Notes under the pieces: model-generated
What the model saw: the letters and a program-made list of their open reading frames with translations, nothing else
Database searches by the model: none
What the model was told of the DNA's origin: nothing
Position numbers and translations under genes: made by a program
Shown here: positions 1 through 7,124 of the stretch, one piece after another
Numbering within the stretch: the first letter of the stretch is position 1
Layout of the letters: each line of letters begins with the position of its first letter
Assembly (NCBI RefSeq): GCF_000410515.1
Contig: NC_021500.1
Coordinates: 1,922,001-1,986,000, forward strand
Length of the DNA: 64,000 nt
From: Enterobacter sp. R4-368
Lineage (GTDB): Bacteria; Pseudomonadota; Gammaproteobacteria; Enterobacterales; Enterobacteriaceae
Direction: 5' to 3'

Positions 1-218
1 TGTCGATGGCGGAAATCGCCGTGCCCTCCGTCGCGCCTGAAACGCCCGCCGAAGTGGCGCGCGAAGGGGAAGATGAGTATCAGCTGATTGTGCGCGTACT
101 GCGGGAAACCAACGGCGTGGTGGCCGGGCCAAAAGGCGCGGCGCAGCGTCTGGGACTCAAACGCACGACGCTGCTCTCCAGAATGAAACGATTAGGTATT
201 GATAAAGAGGCGTTATAG
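1..218 (+). CDS. fhlA: Formate hydrogenlyase transcriptional activator FhlA, C-terminal fragment
   Basis: Only the last 71 codons or so are present; the gene starts left of the window and the reading frame is open from base 3. The end carries a Fis-type helix-turn-helix (around KGAAQRLGLKRTTLLSRMKR), the DNA-binding tail of sigma-54 enhancer-binding proteins. Identity as FhlA rests on this tail ending in RLGIDKEAL and on ygbA following on the opposite strand, as in E. coli. FhlA senses formate and activates the formate hydrogenlyase and hydrogenase-3 operons from upstream activating sites. The sensor and AAA+ domains are outside the window and cannot be assessed. Confidence 0.88.
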   Translation, partial: SMAEIAVPSVAPETPAEVAREGEDEYQLIVRVLRETNGVVAGPKGAAQRLGLKRTTLLSRMKRLGIDKEAL

Positions 219-225
219 CCGCAGA

Positions 226-256
226 CCCGACGGGCGTTTTCGCGCGTCGGGCGTTT
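226..256 (+). terminator. Probable terminator after fhlA
   Basis: A 7-bp stem, CCCGACG at 226-232 with CGTCGGG at 245-251, has a 12-base loop and is followed by a short CGTTT. It begins eight bases after the fhlA stop. The T tract is weak, so termination may be partial. Confidence 0.45.
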
Positions 257-362
257 CATTGCGCGTCAACAGCGCCGTAAAACCGCTAATCCGGCAAATG
301 CGTAACCCACCTTCGTTCCCCACCTTTACCGAATACGCATCCTGCTTTTTTACCTTTACCCG

Positions 363-704
363 CTATTTGCGCCGGTACTTCTCCGGCAGCTCCGGCACCG
401 GGCGTTTATCATCAAGCAAATGGCGCACCGTCAGCACCGGGTGACGCCACAGCATACGCGGCCCCGCCCAGCGCATAATCTGTTTCATCTCTTCGCGTTT
501 CGCAGGCTGGTAACAGTGCACCGGGCACTGCTTGCAGGCCGGTTTCTCTTCGCCGAACACGCATTTATCCAGCCGCTTTTCCGCATAAGCGTACAAATCC
601 GCGTAGTGCGCCGCGCTGCTTACCGCATCCGGGCAGGCGCGCTGATAAAGGGCAATCATTTTGCGGATAGTCAGTTTTTCTCGCAGGATCCGGGGGCCAG
701 CCAT
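363..704 (-). CDS. ygbA: YgbA, nitrous oxide-stimulated promoter family protein
   Basis: A small cysteine-rich cytoplasmic protein of 113 residues from the chosen ATG at 704. That ATG has GGTGA five bases upstream; an in-frame TTG at 716 is possible but would sit almost in the operator. The centre carries CVFGEEKPACKQCPVHCY, the conserved cysteine cluster of the YgbA_NO family, which suggests a metal or Fe-S site. In E. coli ygbA is repressed by the nitric oxide sensor NsrR and induced by nitrosative stress; its biochemical role is not settled. It is convergent with fhlA as in E. coli. In E. coli K-12 mutS follows directly, whereas here about 48 kb intervene. Confidence 0.9.
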   Translation of the reverse strand: MAGPRILREKLTIRKMIALYQRACPDAVSSAAHYADLYAYAEKRLDKCVFGEEKPACKQCPVHCYQPAKREEMKQIMRWAGPRMLWRHPVLTVRHLLDDKRPVPELPEKYRRK

Positions 705-721
705 ACATGTCACCAATAATT

Positions 722-744
722 AAGATGCATAAATAATACAACTT
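722..744. promoter_or_regulatory. Candidate NsrR operator upstream of ygbA
   Basis: An 11-1-11 inverted repeat: AAGATGCATAA, one base, then TAATACAACTT. The left arm fits the NsrR half-site AANATGCATTT at nine of eleven positions and the complement of the right arm at about eight. It ends about 18 bases before the ygbA start codon, which suits repression. NsrR control of ygbA is known in E. coli; binding here is inferred. Confidence 0.6.
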
Positions 745-846
745 AATAGAATCGCAAAAAACCACGCCCGCCGCGTTTTTATGTAAAGGTCAGACCTCAG
801 GTGCCGATACCCGTCTATCAATGTGGAAATGATCATCGCCGGGGGA

Positions 847-1347
847 ATGGTGCGTAAATTAATTGTTATTGTTTCGTTATTTTTATTGGCGGGATGTATC
901 AGTAAAAATAACCCGTTTTTCCCGGAACAGCCTTTTTATTACCCGCCATTAATGACGGATGATACCGCGAAAATTCGCTTAATTGGCGCAACGATGACCT
1001 ACGCCATTTATCAAACGGATACCAGCGGGCAGAAATTTGGCGGCTGGGTACAAAAACACGATCGCTTTATTAATAAGGCTTATGGTCCAACCCAGGATAT
1101 GGGTTTTCCAAAGTTAAAGAACAAAAAATACAGTGACGCTTTTTTTGAAACCACGCTGCTGCCCGATTTGCCGACAACCATTCACCATGAGGCTTACAAA
1201 GGGTGCAGCGTAGATATTCACTTCACGCCGAAAAAAGGGGCGTTGTATGAAGTGCATTATGACTATGGCACTGATACCTGCGTCATTAATGTCGCCCGGC
1301 TGAAATACAACCCGGCCTCTGCGGAATACGAAGAAATAAAGCCGTAA
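847..1347 (+). CDS. Putative lipoprotein of unknown function
   Basis: The N-terminus MVRKLIVIVSLFLLAGC is a lipoprotein signal ending in a clear lipobox (LLAGC), so the mature protein is probably membrane-anchored through that cysteine. The mature part is about 150 residues, rich in aromatic residues, with two further cysteines (KGCSVDIHF and DTCVINV) that may form a disulfide. I do not recognise the family. Start is uncertain: GTG at 823 and ATG at 829 are in frame, but ATG 847 gives the cleanest signal peptide. It is the first of three consecutive genes for exported proteins; the next begins 30 bases downstream, which suggests one operon. Confidence 0.7.
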   Translation: MVRKLIVIVSLFLLAGCISKNNPFFPEQPFYYPPLMTDDTAKIRLIGATMTYAIYQTDTSGQKFGGWVQKHDRFINKAYGPTQDMGFPKLKNKKYSDAFFETTLLPDLPTTIHHEAYKGCSVDIHFTPKKGALYEVHYDYGTDTCVINVARLKYNPASAEYEEIKP

Positions 1348-1377
1348 AAAACACGAAATTAAAACGTAAGGACACCG

Positions 1378-1986
1378 ATGAAACAGTTAATTATGCCGCT
1401 GGCGCTGCTCACGCTGGCAATAACCGGCAGCGCAAAGGCGCAAACGCTGACCGAAAGTTTACTGCGTTGCGACAGCAGCTTTTTCAGTGAACTCTACAAA
1501 CAGCGAGCCACACTGGCGCACACTGCGCCAGTGGTCACAGATAAGCAGCATCACGCCTGGTTTGCCGCGCCGAAAGACGGCTCCGATACCGTCTGGTTTA
1601 GCAAGCCTCTGCGCATCAGTCAGCTCACTATTTCTGGCTTTGACAGGTCGCAGGAGTCACTGGGCAAATTGGGTGATTATTACTTCTGGGGATGGGTGAT
1701 CGAAGAGCCCATGTCTGCGGTGATAGCTGCGTTGCCTGACATTCACTGGCAGAAAGTCACGGACGGGTATTACGCCAATCCGCTGATCAAACGCGCCGGT
1801 GAGACCACATGGCGGGTCAACAAAACCGCCGTCAGCGGTATTGCTCCGGCCGCGGATAGCGTGGAAAAACTCGCAATGCTGGAAGTGAGTGAAGGCAAAA
1901 CCTTTTTGCGCTGCTCGATTCAGGGCAAGGTCAGCAAGGACGAGTTACTGGCGGTGCGCCCGGATCTGCAAGGAGAGCAAAAATGA
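1378..1986 (+). CDS. Putative periplasmic protein of unknown function
   Basis: A 202-residue product with a Sec signal peptide (MKQLIMPLALLTLAITGSAKAQ, cleavage likely after AKA). The mature protein has two cysteines (LLRCDSS near the start and FLRCSIQ near the end), consistent with one disulfide closing the domain. No catalytic motif is visible and I do not recognise the family. The start has AAGGA about seven bases upstream. Its stop overlaps the next gene's start as ATGA at 1983-1986, so the two are probably translationally coupled. With its lipoprotein neighbours it looks like part of an envelope module. Confidence 0.75.
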   Translation: MKQLIMPLALLTLAITGSAKAQTLTESLLRCDSSFFSELYKQRATLAHTAPVVTDKQHHAWFAAPKDGSDTVWFSKPLRISQLTISGFDRSQESLGKLGDYYFWGWVIEEPMSAVIAALPDIHWQKVTDGYYANPLIKRAGETTWRVNKTAVSGIAPAADSVEKLAMLEVSEGKTFLRCSIQGKVSKDELLAVRPDLQGEQK

Positions 1987-2504
1987 AAAAATCCCTGTTT
2001 CTTGGCTCAGCACTGCTGCTGATGTCCGGCTGCACCAGCCATCCGGGTGCCAGCGTTACGCAAGAGGAAACCCCGCCCAAGCGGGTCGTTAAGTTCGTGA
2101 CACTCAGTAGCGGCGTCAGCTATCTGGATTTTCGTACCATTTCCCTTTACGACGGCAATCCCTATTTGCGTCGTATTGACGTGATTCATAACTACACCAA
2201 AGGCATGCCGGTGAAAAAGAATCCACTGATGATGATCCGCAGCGAACGCCAAAGCCTGGTCGTGAACTGTGATACGCACCAGTTCACCCATGTGCATAAG
2301 ATCTACTTTTCAGAACATTTTGCCACTGGCGACAAAATCGCCCGCATGAACACGCCAGGACAGTGGCAGGATTACCCGCCAACATCGTTGATCGGCCTGA
2401 CGGCAGGCTTGCTGTGTAAGCTCCCGGAAGATCGCCTGGCCGCAGAGCCTGCACGCGATACGCAAACACCGCTGTTATACACGCTGATACAGAACGGCGC
2501 GTAG
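1983..2504 (+). CDS. Lipoprotein with surface-adhesin E-like domain
   Basis: The signal MKKSLFLGSALLLMSGC ends in a lipobox (LMSGC). The mature part matches the pattern I know for the surface-adhesin protein E family: a W/F-V start of the first strand, a central RSERQSLVVNCD segment, KIYFSEHFATGD, then a W...PP.S..GLTAGLLC end, with two cysteines positioned to pair. Members are small beta-sheet lipoproteins; one, Haemophilus Protein E, binds host matrix, but most enterobacterial members are uncharacterised. Coupled by ATGA to the preceding periplasmic protein. The family call is by eye, so confidence in the domain is moderate while the gene itself is solid. Confidence 0.7.
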   Translation: MKKSLFLGSALLLMSGCTSHPGASVTQEETPPKRVVKFVTLSSGVSYLDFRTISLYDGNPYLRRIDVIHNYTKGMPVKKNPLMMIRSERQSLVVNCDTHQFTHVHKIYFSEHFATGDKIARMNTPGQWQDYPPTSLIGLTAGLLCKLPEDRLAAEPARDTQTPLLYTLIQNGA

Positions 2505-2591
2505 CCGCACACAATCGGGATACAGTGATCCCTTGCAATAGCGGGTGGATGGCGCAGGACGCCATCGCCCACTTTTTTGCAGGAGTGACTT

Positions 2592-3635
2592 ATGTCATCG
2601 ATTGAAAATCCGCAACGCCGCCTGCTGCTACAGGCCACCGCCGCAAGCCTGGCCGCACTGGAACTGGGGATCAGCGCCCTTCCCGCCCAGGCCAGCGCAC
2701 CGCCCGCCGCCCTCACCACCACACCGCGCAACCTGACGCCGCTACCGCCCATTAAGCAGATTGACGCAGGCGTGCTGAATATCGGGTATATCGACACCGG
2801 GCCGGAAAACGGCGAACCGATGCTGCTACTGCACGGCTGGCCGTATGACATCTACAGCTTTGCCGATGTGATCCCGCGCCTTACCCGTGCCGGGTTTCGC
2901 GTGCTGGTACCGTGGCTGCGCGGCTATGGCAGCACCACATTTTTATCAGCCGACACGCCGCGCAACGGCCAGCAGGCGGCGCTCGCCGTCGATGCGATTG
3001 CCTTTCTTGACGCGCTCGACATTAAACAGGCGGTGATCGGCGGTTTTGACTGGGGCGCGCGTACCGCCAATATCCTTGCCGCACTGTGGCCGCAGCGCTG
3101 CAAAGGGCTGGTCTCGGTAAGCGGTTATCTGATTGGCAGCAAGCAGGCGAACAAAAAACCGCTGCCGCCCGCGGCGGAACTCGCCTGGTGGTATCAATTT
3201 TACTTTGCGACCGAGCGCGGCGAAGCAGGCTATCGCGAGCACACCGATGAGTTTGCGAAACTTATCTGGCGAACCGCCTCGCCACAATGGCGCTTTAGCG
3301 AAGCGGAGTTTGCCCGCTCGGCGCAGGCATTGCACAACGCCGATCATGTCGCCATTACGCTGCATAACTATCGCTGGCGGTTGGGAATTGTCAGCGGCGA
3401 GCGCCGTTTCGACGCGCTGGAGCAGCAACTGGCAAAGGCACCGGTAATTACGGTGCCGACCATTACGCTTGAGGGCGACGCAAACGGCGCGCCGCATCCG
3501 GACCCTGCCAGCTACGCCGCCAAATTCAGCGGCCGCTACCAGCACCGTACCGCCACCGGCGGCATTGGTCATAACCTGCCGCAAGAAGCGCCCGCGTTTT
3601 TTGCGCAGGCGCTTATCGACATTGCACGGCATTAA
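2592..3635 (+). CDS. Tat-exported alpha/beta hydrolase, epoxide-hydrolase-like
   Basis: A 347-residue product with AGGAG seven bases before ATG. The N-terminus has paired arginines (QRRLLLQ, residues 8-14), a hydrophobic stretch and an AQASA cleavage site, so Tat export is likely. The hydrolase fold shows the oxyanion motif HGWP (81-84), a nucleophile elbow GGFDWGAR with aspartate 153 instead of serine, and the catalytic histidine in GIGHNLP (about 327). An aspartate nucleophile plus HGxP is typical of epoxide hydrolases and haloalkane dehalogenases rather than esterases. Substrate is unknown. It follows the three exported-protein genes by 87 bases and is convergent with the DipZ-like gene. 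Confidence 0.85.
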   Translation: MSSIENPQRRLLLQATAASLAALELGISALPAQASAPPAALTTTPRNLTPLPPIKQIDAGVLNIGYIDTGPENGEPMLLLHGWPYDIYSFADVIPRLTRAGFRVLVPWLRGYGSTTFLSADTPRNGQQAALAVDAIAFLDALDIKQAVIGGFDWGARTANILAALWPQRCKGLVSVSGYLIGSKQANKKPLPPAAELAWWYQFYFATERGEAGYREHTDEFAKLIWRTASPQWRFSEAEFARSAQALHNADHVAITLHNYRWRLGIVSGERRFDALEQQLAKAPVITVPTITLEGDANGAPHPDPASYAAKFSGRYQHRTATGGIGHNLPQEAPAFFAQALIDIARH

Positions 3636-3642
3636 ACAGCAC

Positions 3643-3674
3643 GCGCCTTCGGCTGGATCAGCGAAGGCGCTTTT
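3643..3674. terminator. Terminator between hydrolase and dipZ-like gene
   Basis: A perfect 9-bp stem GCGCCTTCG (3643-3651) / CGAAGGCGC (3662-3670) is followed by TTTT. It lies between two convergent genes and probably serves the hydrolase gene; the complementary strand has no good T run. Confidence 0.75.
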
Positions 3675-3677
3675 CCC

Positions 3678-4865
3678 TCATGAATGCGCTTCGGCCAGCA
3701 GTTTCTGAATAAGTTGCTCCTGCTGTTGATACTCCCCTTCCCCAAAGTACATCTGCCGCAGTTGCCCTTTGGCATCAAAGTAGTAATGCGCAGGCCAGTA
3801 CTGGTTCCCAAACGCATTCCAGATGGCGTAGTTATTGTCCACCGCCACCGGGAAGCGGATATTCTCTTTGCGTACCACGTTTTGCAGCGACTGAATGTTC
3901 TTCTCGAACGGGTATTCCGGGGTATGAACACCAATCACCACCAGCCCCTGGTCACGGTATTTTTCCGCCCACGCGTTGACATACGGTAGCGTGTGCTGGC
4001 AGTTAATACAGTCGAACGTCCAGAAATCCACCAGCACCACTTTGCCCTTCAGCGCCTGCGCAGTGAGCGGCGCGGAGTTAAGCCAGCTCACCGCCCCTTC
4101 CAGTGACGGCATGCTATTGCGCACCAGCGGCTCGCTGACCGGCTGCAGCGTGACGGCAGGTTGCGGCGATGTCCGCCAGCTCAGGAGTTGTTGTTCCAGC
4201 CGCGTTGTCCACGCCCCCGCTCCCTGCAACGCAGACGTCGCCCCGCTGCCAATCAGCACTACCGCGCCCAGCATGGCGACGCCCGCCCCCTGACGCAGCC
4301 GCTCGCTGAAGGGCAGACTGGCGCGCAGGCGGGAAAAAAGCCGATCGCCACACAGCCAGAGCAGCGCCAGCATCGCCGCCGCGCCGCTGCCGTAAGCCGC
4401 CAGCACCAGCGCCGTCTGCCCGCTTGCGCCGTTAAGCATGGTGGTGCTCAGAACCGCGCCCAGGATCGGCCCGGCGCACGGCGCCCACAGTAGCCCGACG
4501 GATAACCCCGCCAGCAGCGCCGAAAGAACACCGCCCGAACGGCGGCTGCGGTTATCGAGCCGTTCACCGGCGCGCACAACAAAGTACATCACCGTGCTGG
4601 CAATGCGCGGCGAAATCAGCGCCAGCGCCATCACAGCCAGCAGACCGAGTGCCAGCCAGCGCCCCCAGGCGTTGGCCTGGATGATCCACTGCTGCGTGGC
4701 GCCCGCCAGCAGTGCCACCAGCGTAAACATCGCCACCATTCCCGCCAGCAGTGCGGCAAGATGACGTTTATCGCGGCCAAAACTTGCGAACAGTAGCGGA
4801 ATAACCGGCAGCGTACAGGGGCTGAGCAGCGTCAAGCAGCCGCCTAAAAAAGCAATGATCACCAT
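3678..4865 (-). CDS. DipZ-type thiol:disulfide interchange protein (CcdA membrane domain plus thioredoxin-like domain)
   Basis: About 395 residues. The N-terminal half is a CcdA/DsbD-like membrane electron carrier with several hydrophobic helices and the paired proline-cysteine motifs LLSPCTLPVIP and LLWAPCAGPILG. The C-terminal third is a periplasmic thioredoxin-like redoxin with CxxC at about C286/C289 (WTFDCINCQH). This is the architecture of DipZ: reducing power from cytoplasmic thioredoxin crosses the membrane to a periplasmic redoxin, which can reduce protein disulfides or support peroxide reduction. ATG 4865 was chosen because AAGGAGC lies six bases upstream. The two-component genes are upstream on the same strand, 129 bases away, and may control it. 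Confidence 0.88.
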   Translation of the reverse strand: MVIIAFLGGCLTLLSPCTLPVIPLLFASFGRDKRHLAALLAGMVAMFTLVALLAGATQQWIIQANAWGRWLALGLLAVMALALISPRIASTVMYFVVRAGERLDNRSRRSGGVLSALLAGLSVGLLWAPCAGPILGAVLSTTMLNGASGQTALVLAAYGSGAAAMLALLWLCGDRLFSRLRASLPFSERLRQGAGVAMLGAVVLIGSGATSALQGAGAWTTRLEQQLLSWRTSPQPAVTLQPVSEPLVRNSMPSLEGAVSWLNSAPLTAQALKGKVVLVDFWTFDCINCQHTLPYVNAWAEKYRDQGLVVIGVHTPEYPFEKNIQSLQNVVRKENIRFPVAVDNNYAIWNAFGNQYWPAHYYFDAKGQLRQMYFGEGEYQQQEQLIQKLLAEAHS

Positions 4866-4994
4866 AACAAGCTCCTTGATTCGTTGAGGAAACAGGCGCA
4901 TTACACCGCCGCGGTGTATCGCGGCGGTGTCGGTGATGGCGGGTTTTGTCAGCCGGTGTTGCAGGCCGGAGAGCAGATACGCAGAGATACAAAC

Positions 4995-6296
4995 TTAATG
5001 CGGCAATAGCACGCAGGCATCCAGCCCGCCCTGCGGGCGGTTGCTCAGGTGCAGTTGCCCACCGAGTTGCGACACCAGTTGCCGGGCAATCGCCAGCCCC
5101 AGACCGGTGCCACCGGTGCCGCGATTACGCGAGGTTTCCAGCCGGTAGAAAGGCTCCAGCACCGCTGCCAGCGCCTCTTCAGGAATGCCGGGGCCGTTAT
5201 CAAGCACATGGATCGCGAGCGGCGCATCTGGCGTAAGTACAATATCGATGTCTGCTTGGCCGGCGAATTTCAGCGCGTTATCCAGCAGATTGGTTAATAT
5301 GCGCCGCAGCGCCTGCACATCAATGTGCAGCGTGAGATCCGGCGGGCAGCGCAGCAGCCTTACCCGCTTGCCAACGTCGACATAGTCACACACCAGGCTG
5401 TCGATAAACGGGTGCAGCGCCAGCCGCTGCGGTGCGAGCGGCGGCGCATCCTGAGTGCGGGCATAAGCGATCCCTTCACGAACCAGCCGGGACATCTCAT
5501 CCAGATCCGCCAGCAGTTTGTCGCGCAGCGCTTCGTCGGCAGCCATTTCGCTGCGCAACCGCATCCGGGTGATCGGCGTTTGCAGGTCGTGCGAAATCGC
5601 AGCGAGGATCTGCGCGCGCGAACTCAGATGATGAGCAATACGCGCCTGCATGGCGTTAAAAGCGCGCACCGCGTGCTGCACCTCCGTTGGGCCGTTTTCG
5701 ATCATCACCGGCGGGGGTTCGGGCGATGGGGTGAGCGCATCAAGCGCACGGGTAAAGCGGGTCAGCGGCTTCACCGCCAGGCGTACCGCCAGCCAGCAGC
5801 AGATAAGCAACAGCAGCAGTTGTGCGACCAGCACCGCAGGCAACCAACGAGCGATAGGCGTTGGACGCGGGGTGATATCAATGGTCAGCGGCGCGCCATC
5901 ATGCAGGCGCAAATGCGCCTGCAAATGTTCCTGCGGGCCTGGGACGGCATTGATTTTCAGGGCATATTGGCTTCCCAGCGCCTGTTCAAGCGAGCGAGCG
6001 GTATCTTTCGAACGCCAGCTGGTGGGGTAGCGCCCGCCTTCACCTGCGCTCAGCAAATAGCGATAGTTACCGCGATCGATACGCGCCAGCCATGCAGGGC
6101 GCTCGCTGGCGGGTAAACGGTCGAGGATCGCCACGCTGGTCGCCACATCGTATTCAAGATTGCCCAGCATTACCGAACGCGCGGTAGTAATGCGTTCATA
6201 CAGCAGCAGGCTAAGGGTTAACGCGTTCGCCAGCAGCAATCCCACCAGCACAATCACCACTAAACGTGACAGCAGCGAACGCGGCCACAGCCTCAT
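4995..6296 (-). CDS. EnvZ-like sensor histidine kinase
   Basis: A 433-residue inner-membrane kinase. A transmembrane helix spans about 12-33, then a periplasmic sensor segment to about 150, a second helix near 155-172, a HAMP linker, and a HisKA domain with phospho-acceptor H236 in SHDLQTPITR. The ATPase domain has NLLDNALKF (N box), DNGPGIP (G1) and GTGLGLAI (G2). The gene overlaps its response regulator by four bases (ATGA, 6293-6296), so the two are coupled. Its stimulus is unknown. Proximity to the thiol-redox transporter suggests a periplasmic redox or metal signal, which is inference. Confidence 0.9.
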   Translation of the reverse strand: MRLWPRSLLSRLVVIVLVGLLLANALTLSLLLYERITTARSVMLGNLEYDVATSVAILDRLPASERPAWLARIDRGNYRYLLSAGEGGRYPTSWRSKDTARSLEQALGSQYALKINAVPGPQEHLQAHLRLHDGAPLTIDITPRPTPIARWLPAVLVAQLLLLLICCWLAVRLAVKPLTRFTRALDALTPSPEPPPVMIENGPTEVQHAVRAFNAMQARIAHHLSSRAQILAAISHDLQTPITRMRLRSEMAADEALRDKLLADLDEMSRLVREGIAYARTQDAPPLAPQRLALHPFIDSLVCDYVDVGKRVRLLRCPPDLTLHIDVQALRRILTNLLDNALKFAGQADIDIVLTPDAPLAIHVLDNGPGIPEEALAAVLEPFYRLETSRNRGTGGTGLGLAIARQLVSQLGGQLHLSNRPQGGLDACVLLPH

Positions 6297-7033
6297 TCCC
6301 GCGCCTCTGTGATAACCACCGGCATTGAGAAAACGTAGCCCTCGCTGCGCACGGTTTTGATGTAAGCCGGTTCACGCGCGTCGTCGTTCAGGCGCTGGCG
6401 CAGGCGGCTTACCAGCAGATCAATGGAGCGTTCGAAAAGCTCCGCGTCGCGCCCCTGCGTAAGGTTCAGAAGCTGGTCACGGTTGAGTACGCGCTGTGGG
6501 TGATCGAGAAACACGCGCATCAGGCGATACTCCGCGCCGCTCAGCGCCACCACGGTCCCCTGCGCATCCACCAGATGACGCGCCGAGGTGTCAAGCTGCC
6601 AGTCGCCAAACGCCAGGCAACGTCCCGCTTCGGTGATTTGCAGGTTCGGCGGCAACATGCGCGTGCGGCGCAAAATGGCTTTAATACGCGCCAGCAGTTC
6701 GCGGGCAACAAAGGGTTTTACCAGGTAGTCATCCGCGCCCATCTCCAGACCGACAATGCGATCGGTCTCTTCGCTGCGCGCGGTCAGCATCAGCACCGGC
6801 ACGTTTTTATGCGCGCTGCTGCGCAACTCACGGCACAGCGTCAGCCCGTCCGTGCCTGGCATCATGATATCCAGCACAATCAAATCTACCGGCGTGGTTT
6901 CGAGTAACTGCCGCATCTGTTTGCCATTCGCGGCAACGCTTGCGCGCAGGCCGGAGCGGGTCAGGTAATCAGCAAGCAGCGTGCGAATTTCCCGGTCATC
7001 ATCAACAACCAAAATATGGTCAATATGTTCCAT
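6293..7033 (-). CDS. OmpR-family response regulator
   Basis: A 246-residue regulator. The receiver has the acidic pocket VVDDD near residues 10-14, phospho-acceptor D55 in VLDIMMPG and the conserved lysine in YLVKPF. The C-terminal winged helix (about 140-235) ends in the expected IKTVRSEGYVF. It is the first gene of the pair with the kinase and is probably autoregulated; a palindrome at 7104-7121 lies about 70 bases upstream of the start. Targets cannot be read from the sequence, but the DipZ-like gene downstream is the natural candidate. Confidence 0.92.
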   Translation of the reverse strand: MEHIDHILVVDDDREIRTLLADYLTRSGLRASVAANGKQMRQLLETTPVDLIVLDIMMPGTDGLTLCRELRSSAHKNVPVLMLTARSEETDRIVGLEMGADDYLVKPFVARELLARIKAILRRTRMLPPNLQITEAGRCLAFGDWQLDTSARHLVDAQGTVVALSGAEYRLMRVFLDHPQRVLNRDQLLNLTQGRDAELFERSIDLLVSRLRQRLNDDAREPAYIKTVRSEGYVFSMPVVITEARE

Positions 7034-7103
7034 CCAAAAAGCCCTGGCGGCGGGTAACGGTAAAATGAGTGTATCCTGGTTACGCGCGCCCCGGGCGTTG
7101 GCT

Positions 7104-7121
7104 TTGTATCACACTGTACAA
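7104..7121. promoter_or_regulatory. Inverted repeat upstream of the response regulator
   Basis: TTGTATCACACTGTACAA: arms TTGTA and TACAA around eight bases. It sits between the end of nasA and the start of the two-component operon and could be its autoregulatory operator. No known consensus was matched. Confidence 0.3.
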
Positions 7122-7124
7122 CGC

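Noticed and set aside
2946..3632. Minus-strand frame across the hydrolase gene
   Set aside because: Shadow of the alpha/beta hydrolase, which has a clear signal peptide, catalytic motifs and SD.
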